Assembly: GCA_965263285.1 (NCBI GenBank)
Contig: CBDHHD010000016.1
Span: 124,001 to 188,000 of the forward strand
DNA length: 64,000 nucleotides
Direction: 5' to 3'
From: JASGCP01 sp965263285
GTDB lineage: Bacteria; Bacteroidota; Bacteroidia; Chitinophagales; Chitinophagaceae
How positions within the stretch are numbered: the first letter of the stretch is position 1; every line of letters begins with the position of its first letter. Positions 41,551-51,181 of the stretch are shown in pieces. The notes beneath the pieces were generated by a model. That model saw nothing but the letters and a program-made list of their open reading frames with translations, did not search any database and had not been told where the DNA came from. A program made the position numbers and the translations under genes.

Positions 41551-42996
41551 TCAAGACAATCTTAATATATCAGGAAAATGTTTGGCAATTACATCTCCTA
41601 TATTGCAAGGTTGAAGTACATGTAAGTCTTCATACAGCAACTGCAATTTCTTATCTATTCTTATATCACTGGGTTGAATAGCGCCCACAATACGAATCCC
41701 TTTTAAAGATGTACAGCGACTAAGTGCTACATATAACTGTCCATTAGCAAAGATCCTTCTTTCCATATTCAATATAATATTGGGTAAGGTAAGCCCTTGA
41801 CTCTTATGAATAGTAATAGCATAAGCTAAATCTAATGGATATTGCATAAAGCTGGCAATTTCTTTTACATCGATGCTATTTCTCTTGGTATTAAAATAGA
41901 GTTCATATTTAGACCATTTATACCGTTCAATAGTATAGATTTCATGATTACGATCTAATTGGACTTGTATAACATTTATCTCTTCATCTTCAGCATTCAT
42001 CATAGTGCCAATATGCGTAATGCGTCCTATATCGCCATTTGCCCATCTTCCTTCGGAATCGTTAGCAAGTAAAATTACTTGTGCATCTTTTTTTAATTGC
42101 AATTCCATATTGGCAGGATATTCATTAGCACGAAAATCCCCCTCTACGATGGCTGTATACATATGTGCAGGATGTGATAACTGGTTAAATTTTTTTTGGT
42201 TAATCACATCCTTATTATAGCGATGCGAAGTAAGCTGAATCGTATCTTCTGAATAAGGTTGACGATGCGTATTATTTAACACTTGAATATCTTCAGCCGT
42301 GGTATATCCTAAACGCATACGATCTAAGATAGCTAAAAATGCTTGATCAGACGATTGTCTATACACTTTCTTCAATTCAACAAAGCAACAATAAAACGTG
42401 GGATTATAAAAAGCATGGGCAGAAAAGAAATAAGCACTGGTATAATGTTTTTGTATAATATTTGATATATCATCTGTAGACTGATCAGCACCTGCCATAC
42501 GCGTATCTCCTACAATAGGAGGCAATTGAAACATATCGCCTACAAATAACATTTGTTTACCCGCAAATGGTAAAGGACTATTCAAATTACGACGAAGTGA
42601 GTGATCAATTACATGTAAAACATCCGAACGCAACATTGATACTTCATCAATAACAAATAAATCTATTTTTTTTATAAGATCAATCTTGTGTTGATACCAT
42701 TTTTTAAAATCTTGTGGATGATAAGGCTGAATGCCCAATCCAAAAAAAGAATGAATGGTTTTCCCTTCAATCTGAATAGCAGCCACTCCCGTAAAGGCAA
42801 GTCGTATAAACTTCTTATGCCCTATTAAAACTCCATTAGAAGGATTGGTTAGTTTTCTAATAAGGGTAGATTTACCTGTCCCTGCCTTGCCTGACAAGAA
42901 AACACTTTTATTGTCTCTACAAATAGTTAATATAAGATGTTGCGCTTCTACATTATCTTTATATTCTTCTAATAGTGCTTTGTAATATTCTTTCAT
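41551..42996 (-). CDS. PIF1-like ATP-dependent DNA helicase
   Basis: 481-residue superfamily 1B helicase, expected to unwind DNA 5' to 3' in replication fork or recombination contexts. Visible motifs: Walker A GKAGTGKST (residues 36-44), AFTGVAAIQIEGKTIHSFFGLG (motif Ia), FVIDEVSMLRSDVL (Walker B region), MLFVGDMFQLPPI (motif III), and near the end YAITIHKSQGLTL and YVALSRCTSLKGI (motifs V/VI). Length is normal for short bacterial PIF1/RecD2-like proteins. The gene follows ccmB on the same strand after 14 bp, so they may be co-transcribed. A MITE ends 9 bp beyond the stop. Confidence 0.9.
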   Translation of the reverse strand: MKEYYKALLEEYKDNVEAQHLILTICRDNKSVFLSGKAGTGKSTLIRKLTNPSNGVLIGHKKFIRLAFTGVAAIQIEGKTIHSFFGLGIQPYHPQDFKKWYQHKIDLIKKIDLFVIDEVSMLRSDVLHVIDHSLRRNLNSPLPFAGKQMLFVGDMFQLPPIVGDTRMAGADQSTDDISNIIQKHYTSAYFFSAHAFYNPTFYCCFVELKKVYRQSSDQAFLAILDRMRLGYTTAEDIQVLNNTHRQPYSEDTIQLTSHRYNKDVINQKKFNQLSHPAHMYTAIVEGDFRANEYPANMELQLKKDAQVILLANDSEGRWANGDIGRITHIGTMMNAEDEEINVIQVQLDRNHEIYTIERYKWSKYELYFNTKRNSIDVKEIASFMQYPLDLAYAITIHKSQGLTLPNIILNMERRIFANGQLYVALSRCTSLKGIRIVGAIQPSDIRIDKKLQLLYEDLHVLQPCNIGDVIAKHFPDILRLS

Positions 42997-43010
42997 AAAT
43001 TATAATTAAA

Positions 43011-43673
43011 CTAATCTTTCCATAAGAATGGGAAAAGAATAACCGACAATGCAATCACCAATATATTATATCCTACTAATACAAAAAATAGTTTAATCCA
43101 TCCTGCTTGCACAATAGACACAAAAGCCGACTGAGACAATTTAGATAAGAGCAACAATTGCGGTATTAATAAGGGGAAGCCAAGGATAACTACAAAAGAG
43201 CTATTTTGTTCAGCTTTAGCTGCAAGTGCAGACAAAAATGAAAACACTAAGCTAATACTCACACTTCCTATAAGACTAAGCCATATAAAATGCATGATAT
43301 GCGCAAAAGGATTAGAAAGAAATATGCAAAATATAAGAAGCCCTAATAATGACAATACCATCATTGCAATAGCATTATATATTAATTTAGATAGCATAAA
43401 ATCTACAGGTTGCACAATCATATAATAATATAGCATTCTACCTCTTCCTTCAGCAATAAAACTTTTAGCAACAGCATTGACACAAACAAATAGTTCTGTA
43501 ATCCAAAACAAACCATTCCACACCTTATCTTCAGGCGTTCCAATAGTAATATATAATAAGAATATAGTACAAATAAGATACAACAAAACGCTATAAGATA
43601 CAAATTTATTTCTTTTTTCTAAAAGCCAATCTTTTTTTATCAACCAAAAAATATGTAAACATCTTTTTTTCAT
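43011..43673 (-). CDS. ccmB: CcmB-like heme exporter/ABC permease
   Basis: 220-residue integral membrane protein with about six hydrophobic segments, no soluble domain, and CcmB-like features such as the amphipathic N-terminus (WLIKKDWLLEKRNKF) and the segment GLFWITELFVCVNAVAKSFIAEG. In cytochrome c maturation system I, CcmB works with the ATPase CcmA and with CcmC; in Bacteroidota ccmB often stands apart from the full set. The Bacteroidota gene is typically followed by ccmC, but here a PIF1-like helicase follows after 14 bp. It is transcribed divergently from 43723. Confidence 0.8.
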   Translation of the reverse strand: MKKRCLHIFWLIKKDWLLEKRNKFVSYSVLLYLICTIFLLYITIGTPEDKVWNGLFWITELFVCVNAVAKSFIAEGRGRMLYYYMIVQPVDFMLSKLIYNAIAMMVLSLLGLLIFCIFLSNPFAHIMHFIWLSLIGSVSISLVFSFLSALAAKAEQNSSFVVILGFPLLIPQLLLLSKLSQSAFVSIVQAGWIKLFFVLVGYNILVIALSVILFPFLWKD

Positions 43674-43687
43674 ACTTTTTGTTTATT

Positions 43688-43695
43688 TAACTTTG
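43688..43695 (+). promoter_or_regulatory. Putative -7 promoter element (TAACTTTG)
   Basis: TAACTTTG matches TAnnTTTG and ends 27 bp before the ATG at 43723, in the short gap between divergent ccmB and the downstream gene. Confidence 0.45.
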
Positions 43696-43722
43696 CATTT
43701 TATTCATTTTCAAAATTAGGAT

Positions 43723-44478
43723 ATGGAAAAAATCAACCAATTATTACAAGAGATGCAGCACATGATAAATGCAAAAGTAGCATCAAATAAGCTGATAACC
43801 AAAGCAGAAGAAATATTATCTGCCTTGCACTATATAGCGATAGAGAGAAAAGAAGAAAAAAGCAAATCTATAGTAGTACAATACCCTTATACAATTATAC
43901 AGTCTAGTGAATACAAAAAAGACCCAGTAATTCCTGCTACCACTATTGCCTCTTCAGAAAGCCCTAAGCAAACAACACAAGTATTATTTAAAAGCGATCC
44001 CGTACAAGAAGCAAAAAAAAGTATAGATTCGTTTAAAGAAACTACCATGGTGAATGAACCCGCAACAGTAACTTCATCAATTTTTTTTACCGTGCCTATT
44101 AAACCTAAGAAAATAACCGAGCCGTTGCCTGTGCATGAAACCATACAAACAAATAAGAACACAAGCACTTCACTCCATGACACCCTCCTCTCTAAGCAAC
44201 AACAAACAGAAATAGCTACACAGCTGTCAAACTTACCTATTCAAAATTTGCGAAAAAGCATTACTATTATCGATAGATTTCAATATATAGAGCAGCTGTT
44301 TCAAAACAAAGAAGCAGCATTTGAAGAATGTATTAACGCTATTGACAATTGCCTTCAATGGGAAGAAGCAAAAAAAATATTAGAAACAAAATATATATCA
44401 ACATACCAATGGGATGTAGAAAATATAGCTTACAAAAACCTTATTCAATCTATTAAAAGACGATTTTCTGTTATATAA
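43723..44478 (+). CDS. Conserved Bacteroidota-type hypothetical protein
   Basis: 251 residues in three parts: an N-terminal helix (INQLLQEMQHMINAKVA), a long low-complexity Thr/Ser/Lys/Pro-rich linker (about residues 65-150), and a C-terminal helical region (RKSITIIDRFQYIEQLFQNK, then EAAFEECINAIDNCLQWEEA). The C-terminal pattern is familiar from uncharacterised Bacteroidota proteins often encoded near ccmB; function unknown. The last 34 bp overlap, tail to tail, the end of waaA. No signal peptide or membrane segment is visible. Confidence 0.7.
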   Translation: MEKINQLLQEMQHMINAKVASNKLITKAEEILSALHYIAIERKEEKSKSIVVQYPYTIIQSSEYKKDPVIPATTIASSESPKQTTQVLFKSDPVQEAKKSIDSFKETTMVNEPATVTSSIFFTVPIKPKKITEPLPVHETIQTNKNTSTSLHDTLLSKQQQTEIATQLSNLPIQNLRKSITIIDRFQYIEQLFQNKEAAFEECINAIDNCLQWEEAKKILETKYISTYQWDVENIAYKNLIQSIKRRFSVI

Positions 44479-45701
44479 TTCATAATCATAGAAGTCCCTC
44501 CCTTATTTTTATATACATATTGTTGCGCTTTGTATCCTACATCTGTTGCATATATATTATTTTCTAAAAGGGTACTAAGAACATCTTCAAACTCTAATGT
44601 ATTTGTAATAACAATAGCCCCCCCTATCTCTACTAAGTCTATAGCCTCTTGGTAATCTTCATACTCATATCCAATAATAATTGCTTTACCATATACTGCC
44701 GCCTCTAAAACATTATGAATACCATATCTATTCAATCCACCACCTACATAGTTGATAACACCATATTTATACAATCTACTTAACATACCCATAGTATTTA
44801 CAATAAGAATGCGCGCTTGTGTTTGTTGTAACACATCTTTTTCCCATTCTGTAAACAATATACTTTCATCTTTAAAAAAAAGCAGAAGGCTATTCATTCT
44901 TTCATCGTCGATATGATGAGGAGCTATAATACATTTTATATGAGGATGGATGCGTATAAAATGCTTTAACAATTCATCATCTTCTTCCCAAGTGCTACCT
45001 GCCACCAAGCATGTAGATGTACCAATAAATGCTTCTATAGACCTTATCGGTTGCCATTGCGAAGCTATTTCTATTACACGATCAAATCTTGTATCTCCTA
45101 CAAAAGAAACATGGGCAATACCCATGTGAAGCAAGAGATTTTTTGATTCTTGATTTTGAACAAAAATATGTGCGAAATAAGTCAGCACCTTGCTATATGC
45201 CTTACCATAAGGTTTCAATAGCCATTGTTTAGGTGTGAATATAGCTGATACTAATAGAATAGGAATGCGTTGCTTTTTGGCTTCCTCTAAAAAATAATAC
45301 CAGAAATCATATTTAACCCAAACAATCAGCACCGGGTGAATAATAGTCCAAAATTCTTTTGCATGGGCTGGAGAATCTAATGGGAGATAAGTAATATAAT
45401 CTATATCTTCTCCTTTTTTTACATGTTGATAGCCTGAAGGAGAAAAAAAACTAAGTCCTATTTTATACTGAGGATATTGTTTTCTAATGGCATGCAAAAT
45501 AGGTTTGCCTTGTTCATACTCTCCTAACGAAGAGGCATGCATCCATATCCATTTGTCATTATTTGATATATTACTTGATAGATGTGCAAATAAGTCTTTT
45601 CTTCCATCTATCCATGCTTTTGCCTTAGGATTAAATAAAGACAACAGCTTAGCCATTCGTACATATAAAAACAAAAACAATCGATATAACCATAAAGTCA
45701 T
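44445..45701 (-). CDS. waaA: 3-deoxy-D-manno-octulosonic acid (Kdo) transferase
   Basis: Transfers Kdo from CMP-Kdo to lipid A precursor on the inner face of the inner membrane, an essential lipopolysaccharide step. 418 residues, normal length. An N-terminal hydrophobic anchor (LYRLFLFLYVRMAKLLSLF) is followed by the GT30 pattern WIWMHASSLGEYEQGKPI, where the Glu is the proposed catalytic base, then FSPSGYQ and, in the C-terminal nucleotide-binding half, IIAPHHIDDER, GMLSRLYKYGVINYVGGGL and GIHNVLEAAVYGKAIIIG. Its presence indicates a Gram-negative outer membrane with lipopolysaccharide. The 3' end overlaps convergently with 43723-44478. Confidence 0.95.
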   Translation of the reverse strand: MTLWLYRLFLFLYVRMAKLLSLFNPKAKAWIDGRKDLFAHLSSNISNNDKWIWMHASSLGEYEQGKPILHAIRKQYPQYKIGLSFFSPSGYQHVKKGEDIDYITYLPLDSPAHAKEFWTIIHPVLIVWVKYDFWYYFLEEAKKQRIPILLVSAIFTPKQWLLKPYGKAYSKVLTYFAHIFVQNQESKNLLLHMGIAHVSFVGDTRFDRVIEIASQWQPIRSIEAFIGTSTCLVAGSTWEEDDELLKHFIRIHPHIKCIIAPHHIDDERMNSLLLFFKDESILFTEWEKDVLQQTQARILIVNTMGMLSRLYKYGVINYVGGGLNRYGIHNVLEAAVYGKAIIIGYEYEDYQEAIDLVEIGGAIVITNTLEFEDVLSTLLENNIYATDVGYKAQQYVYKNKGGTSMIMNYITENRLLID

Positions 45702-45742
45702 ACTGCAAAAATAAGGTATAACATGCGCTCATACAAGACAAT

Positions 45743-46627
45743 TTACAAAATACAATTATTTTCAAAAAGATTGCCTTGCTCTTTATCGTATTTACATTCA
45801 TTTCTTCGAACGCTCTTCTTTAATGCTTTGTCTTCTTTTCTTTGGGAGTATGTCTTTATAATCTTATGCAATTCTATCTCTTTATGTATCCTTTCTTTTT
45901 CGCAGTTCTTAATTCTGCTTTCAGCAAAATCTATATAATGTTTAGATATCTCAATTCCTATATAATGATACCCTAATAATTTACTGGCTACTGCAGTAGT
46001 ACCACTACCCATATAAGGATCTATAATAAGTGCTTGGGGGATATCTTTGATTAAAGACACAATAATTCTTACTGGTAACCATAATGGAAATGGTGCAGGA
46101 TGAGGATTGTTATTTTCTGGCACTCCCCTCCAAATAGAAGTCATTTTAGCATCCTGTGATTCTAACTCTCTACCTTTCTTATTATTTTTAATAGGCTTAT
46201 ACAGCCAATATATTCGTTCATCTACTTGCCAAAATCGCCACCCTCTTATATTACCTGCAATCGTTCTGTCCCAAATAATTTCTTGTCTAACACACCAATT
46301 TGTTTTACGAATCCAATCCATGGGGTGATACATCTCTCCATTTACCCATCTTATCTTATGATTATAAAAAAAAGAGCCACCTTCTTTCGTTATTCTATAT
46401 AATTCATTTAAAACATCCATTTGATTTTTTTGGTACACTTCCTCAGGCATAGCATCTTTATAATCTGCATATATAACATGCTTAACCAAACCTCCATTAT
46501 TTTTTTCTTGCTTATTATAGGGAGGTGATGTAATGCCCAAGTCTATAATGCTTTCAGGTAATTCTTTCAAAACAGTAAGCGTTTCGCCATGCAGTAATTT
46601 ATTTGTGTACTCTATAGGATTCATCAT
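45743..46627 (-). CDS. Solitary DNA methyltransferase (N6-adenine or N4-cytosine, beta-class order)
   Basis: 294 residues. Catalytic motif IV TSPPYN is at residues 33-38 and the AdoMet-binding FxGxG motif follows in LIIDPYMGSGTTAVASKLLGYHYIGIEI (about residues 217-245), the beta-class order of motifs. SPPY-type motifs are common in N4-cytosine enzymes but also occur in N6-adenine enzymes, so the base is not decided. The start at 46627 uses tandem ATG codons. No restriction gene is adjacent in the same operon; the nearest is the type III-like operon beyond a MITE copy. It could be an orphan regulatory or protective methylase. Confidence 0.85.
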   Translation of the reverse strand: MMNPIEYTNKLLHGETLTVLKELPESIIDLGITSPPYNKQEKNNGGLVKHVIYADYKDAMPEEVYQKNQMDVLNELYRITKEGGSFFYNHKIRWVNGEMYHPMDWIRKTNWCVRQEIIWDRTIAGNIRGWRFWQVDERIYWLYKPIKNNKKGRELESQDAKMTSIWRGVPENNNPHPAPFPLWLPVRIIVSLIKDIPQALIIDPYMGSGTTAVASKLLGYHYIGIEISKHYIDFAESRIKNCEKERIHKEIELHKIIKTYSQRKEDKALKKSVRRNECKYDKEQGNLFENNCIL

Positions 46628-46675
46628 TTTATTATTTTTTTAATTCTTTTACTAAGACTTGATACAATTCTTTTG

Positions 46676-47116
46676 GGTATAACGACTTTTTTAGTGAGCA
46701 GGTATTAAAATACACTTTTTTTATAATGACTCAGGTATAGATTCATTATTTGTTTTTTATATCTTTTTCTTTCTTTTGTCTTGATACAAAAGAAAGAAAC
46801 AAAGAAAAAATCAAGCCTGCAGATAAAGAGCTACAAAACTACGGCTCGCTACGCTAGCGAGAATGAAGGGGAGGCGGTTAGGTATGAATCGTTATGATGA
46901 GCTTATCCATAGTGATCTTTTATGTACATACCTTATGCTCATCATAACGATTCATGTATAAAAACTTCCGCCCCACATTCTCGCTGGTCACTTCGCTCAC
47001 CTCGTTTTGTAACGCTCTTTATCTGAGGGCAGTCCTCATCAAATATTTCCTATTATTTCCATGTTTATATGTATGTAATAAACCATGCTTCCAGCACCTT
47101 AAAAAAAGTCGTAGCC
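46676..47116 (-). mobile_element. MITE-like element copy R7 with a hybrid left end
   Basis: Reverse-orientation copy. Its window-right end (element left end) is the family type with GTCGTAGCC; its window-left end is GGTATAACGACTTTTTTAGT, a different end sequence with the same length and layout (G-rich start, T tract, GTG-GC region). The long palindrome lies at about 46835-47010 and the terminator-like hairpin near 46765-46800. No target duplication was seen. It separates the solitary methyltransferase from the restriction operon. Confidence 0.75.
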
Positions 47117-47283
47117 AAAAATCAAAAATAAATTGTTTTTTTAAAAAACATATTATTTTTGCGATTGTTCACTACAAAAGTCGTTATTCCTTCTTTTGAA
47201 ATAAATTTTTTATCTTCTTCTATCTGCTTTAATGTTCTATATATTGTTAATTTTAATTCTTTGATAGCTATTTTTTTTATATG

Positions 47284-47300
47284 ATTTTAGTATTATAAAA
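47284..47300. repeat. 17-bp direct repeat at the end of the restriction operon, copy 1
   Basis: ATTTTAGTATTATAAAA, identical to 53806-53822. It overlaps the last codons and stop of res. The two copies bracket the whole mod-rhuM-res operon in the same orientation. Confidence 0.65.
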
Positions 47301-50094
47301 TTTTTAAGAATGAAAAGTCGCCTTGCCTTATCCAATACTTTCCATACGCATCACCTCCTTGATCTTCCCCAATAAAATAAAGCGAAAAAGTTATTAAAAA
47401 GCCTTTGAATGTAAAGACTTTTGGATTGCCATTCTCCTCAAAAAGTTTTTTAAATCCATCTATCTTTTTTTGCGGTGCTGCCAAGCTACCACCCTTCGGA
47501 TCAATAAAAATAATTTTATAGGTGTTACCCTCTTTCGATTTAATCCAAAAAATAAAATCAGGATAAAAATCCCTATAAAAATTATCTGCTGTAAAATAGG
47601 GCATACCAAGCTTTTTATCTAAACTTTCATCTACCTTGCTAAACATCCAGTCAAAGTCAAATCGCTTCTCCGAAATATGCTTTTCAAGATTTCTTACAAA
47701 TTCAACCTCACTTTGCACATGGATAATATGTTTAATATAATCCATCTTTTCTTGTTCCGAATAAATGAGTGGCAAATAATAATGTTCTGCAATATGTTTA
47801 ATGACTACACTCTTAAACTTTGCTTCTTGAATAGTATTTATTTGATAGGAAAATTCACTTTCTGAAATTTCTCCAATAGCATATTTTCTTGCAAGTTCCT
47901 TTTTATCAATTTTTTTATAACCCTTTAGTTTTTCGATTTTTTCTTTAAAAACTGTAACCTCTTCGCTTGACAAATTACTTATTTTTATATGTTTAAAATG
48001 TATAATCTCATCTTCCACAACCTTTACGCCATTTACTATTTTATTTTTTATAGATGTATGTTCCATCAATTTATATAACAAAGCATCCATATCATAATAA
48101 TCATTCACCGCAACTTCATTAAATAATTCTTTACCATTTATTTCGGCTTTCAAAAGTTCTAACTTCGCTCTATCCCTTCCTGTTTTAATCATAAGCGTAG
48201 TCATATCAAAAGAATTAAAATAATTTCTAAAAGATGTAAGAGATAATGCTGATATGTTAAATGATGCAATTTTTCTCTGTCCTTTTTCCTCTTTGTAAAC
48301 AGGTATTAATAAATCAAATGGTTTTATATGATTATCAAAAAGTGATATTTCTGTCTCTTTTTTATTCTTTTGTTCTTCAATAGTTTCTAGAATGGCTTTA
48401 ACCGCATTTTTATCGGTAGCAAAGACAAACAAAGTTTCAAGTAAATGATTTTTATCTGTATGATTGTGTGGCAATCTTTTTCTTTCTCCTTTGTGTGGTT
48501 CTATTCTTACCCCTCGCCCAATTCCTTGTAAGACAAATTTTTTTGCATCCGTTTTGCCAATATTGATCATATTAATAACATTGGGTCTATTACTATCCCA
48601 TCCTTCATAAAAACTTCTGCTTCCCATCAGTAGATTAATATCTTCACTTTGATTGATGGTTTCAAAATATTTTTTTGTATCAAAACTTTTTATTAAACAA
48701 TAATATTCACTTAAATGTGCTCTATTAAACTTTCCAGCATCACCAATTTTTATCAAGGCAAAAGGCTTTTCACTGGTTTGTAATTTTAAAATAATTTCTT
48801 TACCTTTTTCTCCTTCTAATATTTCTATCTTGCCTGTATTAGTAGCGTTGAAAACTTGTTCAAACACATCTTTTTTACTAATAGATTCAAACTCTTCAGC
48901 GTTAATTTCTAATTGTTCATTACCCAAAACAAAATCTGTATGATTGACTAAATCGCTTTTCATTTCGTCTTTTGCATCTTTAAAGAGTTGCTCATGTATC
49001 TTTCCATTGGCTATCTCTTCTAATTTTTTGAAGAACATCTGCATATCAGAATCCTCCGTATTTATAGAATTAACTAAGGTTATTAAAAGCGGATGATGAT
49101 ATACGCCTGCCTTTTTACTTTTTTTAATGTAAGTAAACGAGATGAGGGATTTTAATACTTGTTTTTGTTTATCTAATTCGCTTAGTTCGTCTTGCTTTTC
49201 ATTAAATTCAAAAATAGATTGATTCAAATAAATATTTTTACCATACCCGGTAAGGATAAATTTCTCAAGATTAAAATTATAGCAAGTAGTTGTATAATCT
49301 ATTTCATCAGTAAACGAAGCGGAATAGTTAAATAAAAATCCATTGCGTGAGAGTATTGAAATATAATGTTGCATATTTGAATTACCCTTCTCTCCCCGAT
49401 GAGCTTCATCTAATAAAATATACCATTTACCGCCATTTAAGTAGTTTTTATAATCCAAAATAACATCTTTTCGATCATCTTGTAATAAATCACTGCGATA
49501 GTAATATACTTTGATAGAATCTTTAAAATCAAAACCGTGCTTGTCGTTTTCGTAATTCTTTAAATTTACTAACTCAATTTTTCTTTCTCTATTTTGATTA
49601 AAGACCTGTATTTCTTTTTTAAATTGTTTTATCAAATCCTCTCTGGGTAGTAATAGCATTATTTCATTTTGAGGAATTAATTTTTGGTTTATTAAATAAT
49701 CAAGTAATTCTATATTCTTTATTAAGACTAAGGATTTACCCGATCCTGTTGCCATCCACAACGCACAGCGGTTTATAAAATGCTCACCGCTTATATACTC
49801 ATCTACATTGTTATTTTTAACAGAATAATAGTGCTTAAGCATAGCATATCTTTTATCTACGATTCCATTTTCTTTATCTTTTTTGTTGGCAAATCTTTGC
49901 ACGGCAAAATCTTTATCGGTTATCCCATTTTCTTTGTATCTATCAAATAAATATTTTTTATCTCCACTATTTTTGCCATTTTCATTATTATAAAATTCAT
50001 GCAAGGTTTTTGCAATATGTTTAATAGCCTGTACTTGATACTCAAAAAGATTTTTATTATCAGAAAATTTGGCGATATTTGAGACAAACACCAA
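47293..50094 (-). CDS. res: Type III-like restriction endonuclease subunit (Res)
   Basis: 933 residues from a TTG start. An SF2 helicase core is visible: FEYQVQAIKHI (Q-like), WMATGSGKSLVLI (Walker A), LLDEAHRG (DEAH), FNYSASFTDEID (motif III) and QGIGRGVRIEPHKGERKR (motif VI). The C-terminal PD-(D/E)xK-like nuclease shows DFIFWI...YKIIFIDPKGG. It pairs with Mod (51182-53683) to cut unmethylated DNA. The natural start is probably ATG at 50157, 21 codons upstream (MKNLLDFLKIIEDNGYENLG in corrected frame): an extra base in the A7 run 50134-50140 and a missing base near 50095 shift the frame between them. The effect on activity is unclear. Confidence 0.85.
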   Translation of the reverse strand: MVFVSNIAKFSDNKNLFEYQVQAIKHIAKTLHEFYNNENGKNSGDKKYLFDRYKENGITDKDFAVQRFANKKDKENGIVDKRYAMLKHYYSVKNNNVDEYISGEHFINRCALWMATGSGKSLVLIKNIELLDYLINQKLIPQNEIMLLLPREDLIKQFKKEIQVFNQNRERKIELVNLKNYENDKHGFDFKDSIKVYYYRSDLLQDDRKDVILDYKNYLNGGKWYILLDEAHRGEKGNSNMQHYISILSRNGFLFNYSASFTDEIDYTTTCYNFNLEKFILTGYGKNIYLNQSIFEFNEKQDELSELDKQKQVLKSLISFTYIKKSKKAGVYHHPLLITLVNSINTEDSDMQMFFKKLEEIANGKIHEQLFKDAKDEMKSDLVNHTDFVLGNEQLEINAEEFESISKKDVFEQVFNATNTGKIEILEGEKGKEIILKLQTSEKPFALIKIGDAGKFNRAHLSEYYCLIKSFDTKKYFETINQSEDINLLMGSRSFYEGWDSNRPNVINMINIGKTDAKKFVLQGIGRGVRIEPHKGERKRLPHNHTDKNHLLETLFVFATDKNAVKAILETIEEQKNKKETEISLFDNHIKPFDLLIPVYKEEKGQRKIASFNISALSLTSFRNYFNSFDMTTLMIKTGRDRAKLELLKAEINGKELFNEVAVNDYYDMDALLYKLMEHTSIKNKIVNGVKVVEDEIIHFKHIKISNLSSEEVTVFKEKIEKLKGYKKIDKKELARKYAIGEISESEFSYQINTIQEAKFKSVVIKHIAEHYYLPLIYSEQEKMDYIKHIIHVQSEVEFVRNLEKHISEKRFDFDWMFSKVDESLDKKLGMPYFTADNFYRDFYPDFIFWIKSKEGNTYKIIFIDPKGGSLAAPQKKIDGFKKLFEENGNPKVFTFKGFLITFSLYFIGEDQGGDAYGKYWIRQGDFSFLKIL

Positions 50095-50168
50095 TTGCCA
50101 AGGTTTTCATATCCGTTGTCTTCAATTATTTTTAAAAAAATCGAGGAGGTTTTTCATGGGTTAATACC

Positions 50169-51170
50169 TTATTTTTTATTTTTCTTACTTACTTTTTTCT
50201 CAATCATTTTAATAGATTCTAAATAATCTTGCTCGGCTTTTGAAATTGTATTTTGTTGATATATTTTATATTCCGTCTCGGCTTTTTGTAGGGCATCTGT
50301 ATGCGATATTTCTCCTGCACCCTGCAAGATATTTTCTCCTGTGGCTGTAAGGATAGTATCTAATTGTTTTACATAATCTTTCATATACATCGTTTTGTTT
50401 TTCATAGCTTGAATTTCTGCAAAATCAAAATATCCAGAGACAAGATTATTTAATATTTTTAATTCTTTTTCGGTTAAATAATTTTTAGCAATGGCTATAT
50501 CTTTTTTAGCAACACCATTTTTAGAAAAGGTTAATAGCCCCATAAAAGGTTTGTTTGCATTTGCTCTTTCGGCTATCAATTCAGCAGCGGTATGTCCGTG
50601 GGTAGCATGGTGTAATTTATTTTGCACAGTAGCAAAAAATTCTTTAGCCACATCAGATTTTGGGTCATAATCTATACTTGTGGCATATAAATCTAATACT
50701 TGTCTATATAAAACTTTTTCACTACTTCGTATATCTCTTATTCTCTCAAGTAATTCTTTAAAATATCCACCTCCACCAATATTTTTTAATCGCTCATCAT
50801 CCATAGTAAATCCTTTAATCATATATTCCTTTAATCGCTCTGTTGCCCAAATACGAAACTTGGTAGCAATAGACGAGTTAATTCTATATCCCAGGGATAT
50901 GATTAAGTCAAGATTGTAGAATTTAGTATTATAGTTTTTACCATCATCGGCAGTATGTAAGAAATCCTTACATACTGAATTTTCTTGTAATTCGCCCTCT
51001 TTGAATATATTTTGAATATGCATGGTAATATTAGGTCTTGATGTACCAAACAACTCTGCAATTTGTGCTTGCGATAACCATAAATTATCGCCTTGAAAAT
51101 GTACTTCTATATTTGTAGCACCATTTTCTTTTTGATATATAATAATAGATTGATTGTTTCCTTTTTCCAT
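50169..51170 (-). CDS. rhuM: RhuM-family protein inside the restriction operon
   Basis: About 333 residues. The N-terminal half has the RhuM/KilA-N-like pattern VHFQGDNLWLSQAQIAELFGTSRPNITMHIQNIFKEGEL and FYNLDLIISLGYRINSSIATKFRIWATERLKEYMIKGF, i.e. a putative DNA-binding region. RhuM homologues were first noted in a Salmonella pathogenicity island, but they often sit inside restriction-modification loci, where their role is not defined. I chose ATG at 51170 (MEKGNNQS); an upstream GTG would overlap mod by 16 bp. The gene ends 11 bp before the probable original res start, consistent with one operon. Confidence 0.85.
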   Translation of the reverse strand: MEKGNNQSIIIYQKENGATNIEVHFQGDNLWLSQAQIAELFGTSRPNITMHIQNIFKEGELQENSVCKDFLHTADDGKNYNTKFYNLDLIISLGYRINSSIATKFRIWATERLKEYMIKGFTMDDERLKNIGGGGYFKELLERIRDIRSSEKVLYRQVLDLYATSIDYDPKSDVAKEFFATVQNKLHHATHGHTAAELIAERANANKPFMGLLTFSKNGVAKKDIAIAKNYLTEKELKILNNLVSGYFDFAEIQAMKNKTMYMKDYVKQLDTILTATGENILQGAGEISHTDALQKAETEYKIYQQNTISKAEQDYLESIKMIEKKVSKKNKK

Positions 51171-51181
51171 ACATTCATTTT

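Noticed and set aside
43887..44183. Minus-strand ORF within 43723-44478
   Set aside because: It covers the low-complexity linker of the real gene and has no independent support.
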